This document shows, one piece after another, positions 17,016 to 24,389 of a stretch of DNA of 37,052 nt (position 1 is its first letter; the number at the start of each line of letters is the position of its first letter). The stretch is from CAVURW01 sp963743595 (GTDB taxonomy: Bacteria; Verrucomicrobiota; Verrucomicrobiia; Methylacidiphilales; UBA1321), in contig CAVURW010000142.1 of the NCBI GenBank assembly GCA_963743595.1, positions 1 through 37,052 on the forward strand. The letters run 5' to 3'. The notes below the pieces were generated by a model, which was given only the letters and a program-made list of their open reading frames with translations, made no database searches and was not told the DNA's origin. The position numbers were made by a program, and so were the translations under genes.

Positions 17016-17741
17016 ATGAAAAACGCAATTTTACAGAAAATACTCTCATTTTTCCATCGCCCACTTGTCCATAAAGTCGGAGCACTCCTCGCAATACTAC
17101 CGTTTCTAGCTCCGCTGCTAAGCGTTGCAATCGGCCAGACCCTGCTAGCACCGCCTACTCCTGCGCCGACCCAAGTTTCCAGCCAAACCCCGCTCGATCC
17201 TGCTCATTTGGCGCTTCAGCAAGCCGCGCTCGCTCAAGTGGGCGTGACGACCGTGTACGATCCCGCCTACGTGAAGATCCCCTACCCGAATGGCGATGTG
17301 CCCATCGACCGCGGTGCCTGCACGGATGTAGTGATCCGCTCACTGCGCAAGTTGGGACTCGACCTCCAAGCGCGCGTGCATGAAGACATGGAGCACAACC
17401 CCTCCAACTATCCATGGAGTTGGGGGACACACGCCACGGATAGGAGCATCGATCACCGCCGCGTTCCGAATCTCATGGCCTATTACAAGCACCAGGGCTG
17501 GCAGCTCCCTGTCACGAAAGAGGCCAATGATTATCACGGCGGCGATATCGTGGTCTGGCGGCTGCCTTCCGGTGCTCTGCACACTGGCGTGGTGTTCGCC
17601 CGCGACGATGGTTCGCTACTCGTTGTCCACAATATCGGCGAAGGTACTCAGTGCGAAAACGTCCTGTTCGCCTGGACGCTCATCGGGCATTACCGGGTTC
17701 CTGAAGCGCTGCTTCACCCCATGGCAAACCCACCCAATTAG
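17016..17741 (+). CDS. DUF1287 (YijF-type) NlpC/P60-like periplasmic protein
   Basis: Exported protein of 241 residues. A membrane/signal segment at about residues 20-41 (VGALLAILPFLAPLLSVAIG) precedes a Pro-rich spacer, and the DUF1287 domain starts at about 65. Candidate catalytic Cys is C102 in DRGACTDVVIRSLRKLG and candidate His is H189 in GALHTGVVF, with the GDIVVWRL strand between them, as in papain-like amidases/peptidases. The family is annotated as unknown, and a cell-wall role is an inference from the fold. The start ATG at 17016 is reached 51 bp from the divergent GH43 start. The gene ends 2 bp from the end of the convergent unknown gene. Confidence 0.85.
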   Translation: MKNAILQKILSFFHRPLVHKVGALLAILPFLAPLLSVAIGQTLLAPPTPAPTQVSSQTPLDPAHLALQQAALAQVGVTTVYDPAYVKIPYPNGDVPIDRGACTDVVIRSLRKLGLDLQARVHEDMEHNPSNYPWSWGTHATDRSIDHRRVPNLMAYYKHQGWQLPVTKEANDYHGGDIVVWRLPSGALHTGVVFARDDGSLLVVHNIGEGTQCENVLFAWTLIGHYRVPEALLHPMANPPN

Positions 17742-17743
17742 TT

Positions 17744-18061
17744 TTACTCCAAGTTATTCTTCCGACGCCACTCGGCCACCCGTTCCACCTGCCCAGGCTT
17801 CTCCACGCCTATGTCTTCGGGCAAACCGACCACCATGCTCTTCACCTTCGTTAAATCGATCTCGATCTGAGTGTGCACGTAGATGGAAGCATCCGGTAGA
17901 ATCCCCACTTGGCCCGTCAAATCCCACCGCTTCGCGTAGCGATTTCGAAAAATAGAGATCGTTGTCTCCTCAGTCCCTATACCGGGCAGCACCGGACCGA
18001 ACAAGTTCTCTATACTCGACAAAAGTGTCGAGACGCGTGAAGAGTTAAAAAGCTGGTCCAT
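17744..18061 (-). CDS. Hypothetical protein, about 105 residues
   Basis: Not recognised. From ATG 18061 (preceded by AGAGAT) it reads MDQLFNSSRVSTLLSSIENL and has no signal peptide or membrane segment. The middle part looks like alternating beta strands (ETTISIFRNRYAKRWDLTGQVGILPDASIYVHTQIEIDL), and the C-terminus is charged and helical. Upstream in-frame starts at 18091 and 18115 are possible. The 141 bp between it and the divergent glcD gene is a likely two-way promoter, but no clear element is seen there. Confidence 0.6.
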   Translation of the reverse strand: MDQLFNSSRVSTLLSSIENLFGPVLPGIGTEETTISIFRNRYAKRWDLTGQVGILPDASIYVHTQIEIDLTKVKSMVVGLPEDIGVEKPGQVERVAEWRRKNNLE

Positions 18062-18202
18062 ATCTCTAAATTGTCGCGCCGGGAAGACCATTGTAAATAC
18101 CCAAAATCTAGCCACGCGAAACTAGCAAAACACTTGGTACGATACTCCTTCGAAAGATTCACAGGTTCCTCCCTATTGCTCAAACCACGTTTCATTTGTA
18201 CT

Positions 18203-19606
18203 TTGAGTGGCTTGAGTATCTCACCGCTAGATTCTATTGCTTTAGACGAGTTAACCGGAATTGTGGGAGCGCAGGCATGCCTCACCCGGGAGGTGGATCT
18301 GGTGCCCTACGCATTCGATGGCACCGCAGCGCTTTATTCACTGCCGAAAGCGGTGGTGTTTCCTAAAAGCGCTCACGAGATTTCTCGCGTGTTTGAGTGG
18401 GCCGGAAAACATCGCGTGGCGGTGGTTACGCGCGGCTCGGGAACGGGCTTAAGCGGCGGCAGCGTTCCCTCGGTCGGTAGCATCGTCCTCTGTACAGTGC
18501 AGATGGACACGATTTTGGAGGTGGATGAACCGAACCTCACGGCCCGCGTTCAACCCGGCGTTACGACGATCACTCTGGCTCAGCGCGTGGAAGCTTTAGG
18601 GCTGATGTACCCGCCCGATCCCGGCTCAATGAAGATTTCCACACTGGGCGGTAATGTGGCCAACAACTCCGGCGGCCTGCGCGGGCTCAAATATGGCGTT
18701 ACGCGCGATTATGTAATGGCCCTGGAAGTGGTTCTTGCGTCGGGAAAAGTCGTTCGAACAGGAAATGCCTGTGTGAAAAATGCCGCCGGTTACTCGATGA
18801 AGGACCTCTTTGTCGGTTCTGAAGGCACCCTGGGAATCATTACCGAGATTCTTTTGAAACTCGTCCCAAAACCCAAAGCTCGGCAAACATTGCTGGCGCT
18901 CTTCGATTCCCTAGAAGCAGCGGCGGAAACAGTCTCAGCGATCATCTCTGCCAAGGTGATTCCGTGCACTCTGGAATTCCTGGATAAAACAACCATCCGT
19001 TGCGTGGAAGACTACGCTAACATCGGTCTCCCTACCGAAGTGGAAGCAGTTCTCTTGATGGAGACGGATGGACACCCCGCTTCGGTGGCCGATGAAGCGG
19101 AACAAATGCGACAGTTAGCGATGCAACGTGGGGCACGCGAGGTTCGCTTGGCGAAAAATGCCGAGGAATCGACCCAGCTCGCCTCAGCCCGGCGCTACGC
19201 GTTTTCCGCACTCGCGCGTGTGGCTCCGACGACGATCCTGGAGGATGTAACCGTGAAACGTAGCGACCTGGCGAAGATGGTCCGGTTCTGCCAAGACGTC
19301 GCTGAGAAGCACAAATTGAAGATTGGTATCTTCGGCCACTTTGGCGATGGCAATTTGCACCCGACTTTTCTAACCGATGAACGCAACAAGGAAGAGATGC
19401 ACCGCGTGGAGCTAGCGATGGCAGAGATTTTCGAAAAGACAATTGCGCTGGGGGGAACGATCACTGGTGAACATGGCGTGGGTCTCGCGAAAAAGAACTT
19501 CTTGCCGGGCCAATTGGGCGAAGAAACGCTCGAGTTATTGAAAGACTTTAAGCGCACGCTAGATCCGCACAATCTGCTGAATCCCGGGAAGATTTTCGAT
19601 TTATGA
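18203..19606 (+). CDS. glcD: Glycolate/D-lactate oxidase FAD-binding subunit (GlcD-like)
   Basis: Flavin subunit that oxidises glycolate or D-lactate. The FAD-binding PCMH domain is at about residues 50-220 (AVVTRGSGTGLSGGSVP, then PPDPGSMKISTLGGNVANNSGG and GSEGTLGIITEILLKL). The C-terminal FAD-oxidase domain follows (HFGDGNLHPTF, TGEHGVGLAKK, LDPHNLLNPGKIF). No ATG precedes the domain. I place the start at TTG 18203 (LSGLSISPLDSIALDELTG), giving 467 residues, the usual size. TTG 18071 or 18212 and GTG 18263 are alternatives. It overlaps the next gene by 4 bp (ATGA), so the two are translationally coupled. There is no GlcE gene. Confidence 0.92.
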   Translation: MSGLSISPLDSIALDELTGIVGAQACLTREVDLVPYAFDGTAALYSLPKAVVFPKSAHEISRVFEWAGKHRVAVVTRGSGTGLSGGSVPSVGSIVLCTVQMDTILEVDEPNLTARVQPGVTTITLAQRVEALGLMYPPDPGSMKISTLGGNVANNSGGLRGLKYGVTRDYVMALEVVLASGKVVRTGNACVKNAAGYSMKDLFVGSEGTLGIITEILLKLVPKPKARQTLLALFDSLEAAAETVSAIISAKVIPCTLEFLDKTTIRCVEDYANIGLPTEVEAVLLMETDGHPASVADEAEQMRQLAMQRGAREVRLAKNAEESTQLASARRYAFSALARVAPTTILEDVTVKRSDLAKMVRFCQDVAEKHKLKIGIFGHFGDGNLHPTFLTDERNKEEMHRVELAMAEIFEKTIALGGTITGEHGVGLAKKNFLPGQLGEETLELLKDFKRTLDPHNLLNPGKIFDL

Positions 19607-20922
19607 GTGAGCCGAAAAGTGAAACGCCGAATCTCCTGAAAGGGCTCAATTACGAGGTGCTTCAGCAATGCATGCATTGCGGAATGTGCCTGCCCACCTG
19701 CCCTACTTACGTTGAGACCAAGCGCGAAAAAAACAGTCCGCGCGGTCGAATCGCGCTGATGCGCGCGATTGCCGATGAAAAAATCGAGGTGACACCCGAT
19801 TTCGCCGATGAGATGTACTACTGCCTCGGCTGCCTGGCGTGCGAATCGACGTGCCCGGCGGGAGTCGATTACGCGCATCTCTTTGAAATGGCGCGTGCCG
19901 AATCCGAGCGCTCCGGTGTGGTGGCTCACCCCGCACGCAGCCTGCTTCGTGAGGTGAGTTTGCGCTGGTTGTTTCGCAGACAATGGCGCGTGCGGCTTCT
20001 GGGTCGCGGGCTTTGGTTGTACCAATTGACAGGAATGCAGGGGCTAGTCCGCGCAATGAAGCTCACGCGCGTCTTGCCAAAACGGATTCGTGATCTCGAA
20101 AAAAAGACTCCCCGTGCTGCCGGGCTGTTTTCGCCCCACCTCATCGCAGAGTGCGAGAGACCAAAAACCGAGAAGCGTTTCAAAGTGGGCCTGCTCACCG
20201 GTTGCGTGCAAGATATTCTCTATTCCGAGATCAATCGCGATACGGCGGATGTGCTTTTGGAAAACGGTTGTGAAGTGGTCACCCCACATGGCCAGGGCTG
20301 CTGCGGCTCGTTGCACAGTCACAACGGCGATCTCGAAACAGCCCGGCGCTTAGCCCGAGACATGATCGATGCGTTTCCGCTCAGCGAATGCGACGCGATC
20401 ATTACAAACGCGGCTGGTTGTGGATCGCACCTGAAGCACTTCGATCGGTTGCTGGAGGAGGACCCGGCCTATCGCGAAAAGGCGAAAGAGTGGAGCGTGA
20501 AGGTGAAAGATGTTCATGAGTGGCTCTGCGAGAAGGGGTTTCGCAAGCCCACCGGCAAAGGCGATGTGAAGCAAACGGTCACTTATCACGAGGCCTGTCA
20601 CTTGTGTCATGGCCAGAAAATCACTGCACAACCGCGCCACGTGCTGAAGTCGATTCCGGGTCTGGAATTGATCGAACTTCATGAATCAACGTGGTGTTGT
20701 GGAAGTGCCGGCATTTACAGCCTCACCCAGCCGGAGATGGCGCAAAAGCTCCTGGATCGAAAGGTCGAGAACATTGCGAAGTCCGGTGCCGATGTGGTCG
20801 CAACGGCAAATCCTGGTTGCTTACTACAAATCGAGCAAGGCGTTCGGAAGAAAAGGGTGTGTCATCCAGTCAGTCTGCTGGCGGAGGCGTACCGAGCGGA
20901 GAATGACGAACCTGTTTCCTAG
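19603..20922 (+). CDS. glcF: Glycolate/D-lactate oxidase iron-sulfur subunit (GlcF-like)
   Basis: Electron-transfer subunit of 439 residues that takes electrons from the flavin subunit to the membrane chain. It has two 4Fe-4S motifs, C23-x2-C26-x2-C29-x3-C33-P and C74-x2-C77-x2-C80-x3-C84-P. Two cysteine-rich CCG domains follow, each with a CCG signature (HGQGCCGSLHSHNGD and ESTWCCGSAGIYS). The start ATG at 19603 overlaps the glcD stop. The family is shared with other FeS oxidoreductases, so partner and substrate are taken from the adjacent glcD. A lone D-F pair without GlcE could equally be a D-lactate dehydrogenase. Confidence 0.92.
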   Translation: MSEPKSETPNLLKGLNYEVLQQCMHCGMCLPTCPTYVETKREKNSPRGRIALMRAIADEKIEVTPDFADEMYYCLGCLACESTCPAGVDYAHLFEMARAESERSGVVAHPARSLLREVSLRWLFRRQWRVRLLGRGLWLYQLTGMQGLVRAMKLTRVLPKRIRDLEKKTPRAAGLFSPHLIAECERPKTEKRFKVGLLTGCVQDILYSEINRDTADVLLENGCEVVTPHGQGCCGSLHSHNGDLETARRLARDMIDAFPLSECDAIITNAAGCGSHLKHFDRLLEEDPAYREKAKEWSVKVKDVHEWLCEKGFRKPTGKGDVKQTVTYHEACHLCHGQKITAQPRHVLKSIPGLELIELHESTWCCGSAGIYSLTQPEMAQKLLDRKVENIAKSGADVVATANPGCLLQIEQGVRKKRVCHPVSLLAEAYRAENDEPVS

Positions 20923-20973
20923 GAGCAATCTTGCAACTTTTGTAATGATAACCCAATGCGACTTTGATAGTCT

Positions 20974-20987
20974 TTCACTAAAGTGAA
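20974..20987. promoter_or_regulatory. Small palindrome upstream of the 106-residue unknown gene
   Basis: TTCACTAAAGTGAA, a 6-bp perfect inverted repeat around a central AA. It lies 23 bp before the preferred ATG at 21010 and overlaps a possible GTG start at 20983. It could be an operator or leader hairpin; no regulator is known. Confidence 0.35.
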
Positions 20988-21009
20988 CGATTTAGAGACT
21001 AGAGCTCCG

Positions 21010-21330
21010 ATGGACCCAGATGTCCTTGATCTCCATTTGATGTCGTTGAAGGGGTGTCGCGTCAAGATCTCCAAATACGAGATCCTCGGAAAAAAAATGT
21101 CGATTATTCTCTATAAAATGGGGGAACCGGAACTTCTCTTGGTCGTCGCGATGGGCTGCCGTTTGATGGCCGGACCCTTCTCGTGGAAAAACGCGGAGGT
21201 AACGATCAATCGCCCAGAGGAGCTCACTCCAGAGGCCACCTGTTGTATTCTGGATGTGGAAGCAGGCTTCGCTCTTCAGGCGACGGAAGTGACCGCTTAC
21301 CGAATTCCGACCGGAGAATTCAAGCTTTAG
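21010..21330 (+). CDS. Hypothetical protein, about 106 residues
   Basis: Not recognised. It reads MDPDVLDLHLMSLKGCRVKI and appears to be a small all-beta protein with strands such as KMSIILYKMGEPELLLVVAMGC and ATCCILDVEAGFALQATEVTAY. There is no signal peptide or membrane helix; it has several Cys and Met residues but no metal-binding pattern I can defend. ATG 21010 is preferred over GTG 20983. It lies between glcF and the split secretion ATPase, co-directional with both, and could be expressed alone. Confidence 0.6.
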   Translation: MDPDVLDLHLMSLKGCRVKISKYEILGKKMSIILYKMGEPELLLVVAMGCRLMAGPFSWKNAEVTINRPEELTPEATCCILDVEAGFALQATEVTAYRIPTGEFKL

Positions 21331-21416
21331 CTGCGCCTATTCGACCGCCCTGCTGTCCAGATGGGTGGACATTAGCTGGGCGAATACTTGAATCAATCGC
21401 CGCAATACCGAAGTAC

Positions 21417-21445
21417 TTTATGGGAAAACCTTCTATACCCATAAA
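21417..21445. promoter_or_regulatory. Inverted repeat immediately before the split ATPase gene
   Basis: Arms TTTATGGG (21417-21424) and CCCATAAA (21438-21445), exact over 8 bp with a 13-nt spacer, end 3 bp before the ATG at 21449. There is no Shine-Dalgarno between the repeat and the start. It could be an operator, or an RNA hairpin hiding the start codon. Confidence 0.45.
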
Positions 21446-21448
21446 ATT

Positions 21449-22111
21449 ATGCCGATGCTCATTTATCGTTTGCTAGTGCTGGCCTTGGGATTCTTCGCCG
21501 CGCGGGAAATTGTTCGTAAAATGGAAGAGGAAGAGCAGGCACGAATGCGGGATAAAGCGGCCGAGTCCGGCGATGACGTGCTGGAGCCTCTTCTCAAAGA
21601 CGAGACCATCCATGAAATCATGGTGAATGGCCCTGGCTCCATTTTCATCGATCAACACGGCAAACTAATGCTCTACCCCAAGACCTTTCCCGACGCCAGC
21701 AGCTACCGGCGCGCCATCGACAAACTTCTCGCTAAAGCCGATGCGGAGGTCAACGAAGCCAACCCGATGTGTGATGTCCGGTTGCCCGACGGCACGCGTG
21801 TCAATGTGGTGATTCCGCCGATGGCCACCAATGGCGCGGTGTTGACGATTGCCAAAGCGAATCGGCCCAGTGTTACCATCGAAAAGATGGTCGGTTATCA
21901 AGTGCTCGGCCAAAGCATGGCGCAGTTTTTGAAAGCGTGTATTCAATGTCGCGTCAATATCATAATCTCCGGCGGATATGCTGCCGGACGTACTTCGGTC
22001 CTGAAAGTGCTCGCTGATTACATTCCCGCAGGCGACCGAATTGTCACGATTGATGCCGCACCGGGACTCGTGGATAACCACGAGAATGTGGTGCGTCTGG
22101 GAGCACCGTGA
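21449..22111 (+). CDS. CpaF/TadA-like secretion ATPase, N-terminal half (degenerate Walker A)
   Basis: The N-terminal 220 residues of a type II/IV secretion ATPase. An atypical hydrophobic segment (residues 4-19) and charged linker precede the family's N-domain (LLKDETIHEIMVNGPGSIFID, then CDVRLPDGTRVNVVIPPMA). The nucleotide loop reads ISGGYAAGRTSVL, where the family has GGTGSGKTTLL, so the essential lysine is R181 and the second glycine/serine are changed. The following Asp box is shortened (IVTIDAAPGL). The frame ends just after ENVVRLGAP, and the rest of the ATPase continues in the overlapping gene. Either a split non-hydrolysing regulator, a decaying gene, or one indel in the sequence. 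Confidence 0.78.
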   Translation: MPMLIYRLLVLALGFFAAREIVRKMEEEEQARMRDKAAESGDDVLEPLLKDETIHEIMVNGPGSIFIDQHGKLMLYPKTFPDASSYRRAIDKLLAKADAEVNEANPMCDVRLPDGTRVNVVIPPMATNGAVLTIAKANRPSVTIEKMVGYQVLGQSMAQFLKACIQCRVNIIISGGYAAGRTSVLKVLADYIPAGDRIVTIDAAPGLVDNHENVVRLGAP

Positions 22112-22647
22112 TTAAGGGAGGGAGCACGCCGTCCGTCTCGGTTCGTGAATTGATCAAGAATTCCGTGAGGATGCGCCCGGATCGCGTCATTATTGGCGAT
22201 TGCAATGGCGAAGAAGCGCTGGACATCATCCAAGTCATGAACTGCGGCCTCGGCGGCTTTCTGATGGCGATGCATGGGGAATCGCCAGCGAATGCTCTGG
22301 ACCGCATGGAAACTCAAGCCATGATGACCGGTGTCCCGCAGCTCTCAATCCGCAAGCAACTCGCAGGTGGAGCGCAGATCGTGGTGCAAATGCTTCAGAT
22401 GCCCGACGGCAGCCGCAAAATGGTTTCCATATCGGAAGTGCAAGGCCTTCAAGAGGGTCACCTGGTGCTTCAGGAACTCTGGAAATACGAGCAAACCGCC
22501 GTAGGCGAGCAGGGCAAGAACATCGGAAAGATCATTGGAAACGGCGTCATTCCAAAGTGCCACCAGAAATTCCTCGACGCCGGAATCGCCCTAGACCCGG
22601 AGGTCTACAGCAGCGTGCTGCACATCAATAACCCTGAGTTTCCGTAG
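22108..22647 (+). CDS. CpaF/TadA-like secretion ATPase, C-terminal half
   Basis: 179 residues continuing the upstream ATPase frame. It starts at a GTG overlapping the previous stop (GTGA, 22108-22111). It has the Walker B/arginine region VRMRPDRVIIGDCNGEEALDII, where the family usually has GE (here GD). The His box is MAMHGESPANALDRMET, followed by the IRKQLAGGAQIVVQMLQMPDGSRKMVSISEV segment of the C-terminal domain. Joining the two frames gives 14 residues between VVRL and VRELIKNS, exactly the family spacing, so nothing is missing. No other Tad pilus or type II secretion genes are near. ATP hydrolysis is doubtful given the altered P-loop. Confidence 0.78.
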   Translation: MIKGGSTPSVSVRELIKNSVRMRPDRVIIGDCNGEEALDIIQVMNCGLGGFLMAMHGESPANALDRMETQAMMTGVPQLSIRKQLAGGAQIVVQMLQMPDGSRKMVSISEVQGLQEGHLVLQELWKYEQTAVGEQGKNIGKIIGNGVIPKCHQKFLDAGIALDPEVYSSVLHINNPEFP

Positions 22648-22651
22648 TGGG

Positions 22652-22666
22652 GCAACGTGACGTTGC
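22652..22666. terminator. Perfect palindrome between convergent genes
   Basis: GCAACGTGACGTTGC, 7-bp arms around a single base, starting 5 bp past the stop of the ATPase C-half and before the end of the convergent TonB-like gene. No T-tract follows. Its sequence resembles the palindrome CCAGCGTCACGCTGG at 11788-11802, so both may be copies of one small dispersed repeat that sits at gene ends. Confidence 0.4.
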
Positions 22667-22721
22667 ATCCAATACGAGCCAGTGGTTAGCCTGTGATTTT
22701 GAACTCCCTACTTGGCTACTG

Positions 22722-23912
22722 TTAGTTCGCACCGGCAGCCCATACGGGGCCGTTATCAGATATCGGAGGCACATCGGGCCCAGTGGGCATCGGGATCTTC
22801 GAGCCCACTTGGAAAAGAGGGAGGATCGGAGTGCCGTCTGAGGTCTTTTGGTAGTTCACGCCATCCACTTCGATCAACAAGAAGAACCCGCATAGACCGC
22901 CCCAGTCACCAATCAAAATATCAAGATCAATGGGATCGCCTTTACTTACGGTGATCCATTTCCCAATTCGAAGCTTAGCATTGTCGCCTGCCGATTGAGA
23001 CCAAATATTCGGGTACGTCTCGTGCAAGGAGGGGTCGTCCAACATGAACTGCCAGCCAGCGTCTAAGACGTACTTCTGGTTGGCTCTGACAACCAATGTA
23101 TCATCGCCGAAGCCGACGAACCGGAATTTCATATCTTCAGGTGCAATTGCTTTTCCGTGGTAAACGACCGCCCAAAGATTCGGCTGCACCTTATCTCCCA
23201 ATCCAAACGCATCTGGAGCGTTCTCCGAAGCTTGCTCAGCAATTGCGAATGATCCCGTTGACCGAGGCTCTGGGCTTTTTAGGTACCGATCAAGAATATT
23301 CTCGTCTAAGTTAGCTGCCACCACCTTTAACATCTGTTCCTTCCATCCATCTTGAGTGATTTGAGAGGGTTGCGGATTCGCATCTGAGGTCTGTTTGAGG
23401 TCGTAAAAGTAGCCCACGAGAGCGGGCGTCACTCCATCGGAAAGGGCACCGCCGAACGGATTGGCGTGAGACATGCCACCTCCCGAGGAACCGGTAGCCA
23501 TGCCACTACCCGAGGCCTGAATCGTAAAAGTAGGTAGGGCTGCTGTGAGTGTGGAGGAGTTTGAAGAGTGCATGCTAAAGGTAGCCAGCGGATTGGAGCT
23601 AATGACGATGCTTGGCGCAGCGACTGGCGGGGGAACCACCCGTGGCGTCGGGTCGGTCAACGCTTTTGCCGCTTCACCACCGTGGGAGGGTGCCGTGGGT
23701 GGCGGTGGCACTACTTTGATCTTGGCCATAACCATGGGCTCGACCGGTGTCGGAACGACAAAATGATAGATAACGGCAGAGCTCACCACGAGAAAGATGG
23801 CCAGATTGAGAATGAGCACAGCGATGAACGAACCTGATTTTTCTAACCGAGTCCGCCAAACGACATCAGGGTTTTGGCTCCGACTGAATGGGATTTCTTT
23901 GCGTGGCAGCAT
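22722..23912 (-). CDS. Membrane-anchored TonB-like protein with C-terminal PA14-like beta domain
   Basis: 396 residues. A basic N-terminus is followed by one transmembrane helix (about residues 28-52, FIAVLILNLAIFLVVSSAVIYHFVV) and a Pro/Val stretch (PTPVEP, KVVPPPPTAP). A Ser/Gly-rich low-complexity spacer covers about residues 100-155. The C-terminal 200 residues are beta-rich (RFVGFGDDTLVVRANQKYVL, GDPIDLDILIGDWGGLCGFFLLIEVDG) and resemble PA14/GLEYA-type carbohydrate-binding folds. The anchor resembles TonB, but a TonB C-terminal domain is absent. The start ATG 23912 has AGGAG ten bases upstream, the best ribosome site in the area. Its promoter holds site A of the shared dyad. The sugar-binding role is an inference. 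Confidence 0.68.
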   Translation of the reverse strand: MLPRKEIPFSRSQNPDVVWRTRLEKSGSFIAVLILNLAIFLVVSSAVIYHFVVPTPVEPMVMAKIKVVPPPPTAPSHGGEAAKALTDPTPRVVPPPVAAPSIVISSNPLATFSMHSSNSSTLTAALPTFTIQASGSGMATGSSGGGMSHANPFGGALSDGVTPALVGYFYDLKQTSDANPQPSQITQDGWKEQMLKVVAANLDENILDRYLKSPEPRSTGSFAIAEQASENAPDAFGLGDKVQPNLWAVVYHGKAIAPEDMKFRFVGFGDDTLVVRANQKYVLDAGWQFMLDDPSLHETYPNIWSQSAGDNAKLRIGKWITVSKGDPIDLDILIGDWGGLCGFFLLIEVDGVNYQKTSDGTPILPLFQVGSKIPMPTGPDVPPISDNGPVWAAGAN

Positions 23913-23935
23913 GATTTTTAAGCTCCTGGTATACG

Positions 23936-23949
23936 GGTTTTATAAAACC
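23936..23949. promoter_or_regulatory. Perfect palindrome in the promoter of the TonB-like gene
   Basis: GGTTTTATAAAACC is a perfect 14-bp palindrome 24 bp upstream of the start ATG and 12 bp from dyad A. It contains TATAAA on both strands and may overlap the -10 region, so binding there would block transcription. Confidence 0.45.
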
Positions 23950-23961
23950 GAGTTACGTGAC

Positions 23962-23978
23962 ATCGATGTATATAGGAT
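23962..23978. promoter_or_regulatory. Shared dyad, site A
   Basis: ATCGATGTATATAGGAT, 50 bp upstream of the TonB-like gene. It matches sites B, C and D at most positions. The set forms an imperfect inverted repeat (ATCRAT...ATYGAT), as expected of an operator for a dimeric regulator. Confidence 0.55.
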
Positions 23979-24196
23979 TCGATGGCTTTTTGGCAAGCGC
24001 AATATGAAGACAAATAGCGATTGCGAGGATCGTTCGTCTAAGGCTACTTTCCTATGCGCAAAACACGAAAGTGAAGCCCGTGACTTCGCTGAGCAGAGGT
24101 CTCGATCATAAAGCGGAGGCTGCGCGGAAAAATCGGAGGGAATCGCCGTTGGAATTGGTTTCTCGCGAGAGGGTGTCGATGCTGCATAACATCTAC

Positions 24197-24212
24197 ATCG
24201 ATTTATATTGAT
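24197..24212. promoter_or_regulatory. Shared dyad, site B
   Basis: ATCGATTTATATTGAT, the most symmetrical copy (12 of 16 positions agree with its own reverse complement). It shares about 30 bp with site C, including a downstream AGACAA, but no gene starts nearby. It may be a distal operator of the TonB-like gene or a leftover promoter. Confidence 0.5.
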
Positions 24213-24389
24213 TACCAAAAGACAATCGACTTCACTTTTGTGGCAAAGAATTGTGACTAACCTTACCAAGGACGGTCGGTAAGCGTTCCGCCGTCGCCGC
24301 AGAAGGATATTCATCATTTATGGCAACCGACATCTGTTCCTTAACAGACTCAATTTCATGAACAAGCCGGTGTAAGCCGACTGATGCTC

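Larger units (their letters stand above)
23913..24389. promoter_or_regulatory. 477-bp intergenic region with dyads A and B
   Basis: Contains no gene I can support. Nearest the minus-strand start at 23912 are the ribosome site (23923-23927), a perfect 14-bp palindrome GGTTTTATAAAACC (23936-23949) and dyad A (23962-23978). Dyad B is at 24197-24212, far from any start. The remainder (24230-24389) has one unconvincing minus-strand frame. Confidence 0.6.

Noticed and set aside
22722..23912. Possible true TonB energy transducer
   Set aside because: The anchor and Pro-rich stalk fit, but the conserved TonB C-terminal domain is missing.
23940..24317. Minus-strand frame of 125 codons across the intergenic region
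   Set aside because: Arg/Ser-rich shadow-like composition, and it runs through dyads A and B.
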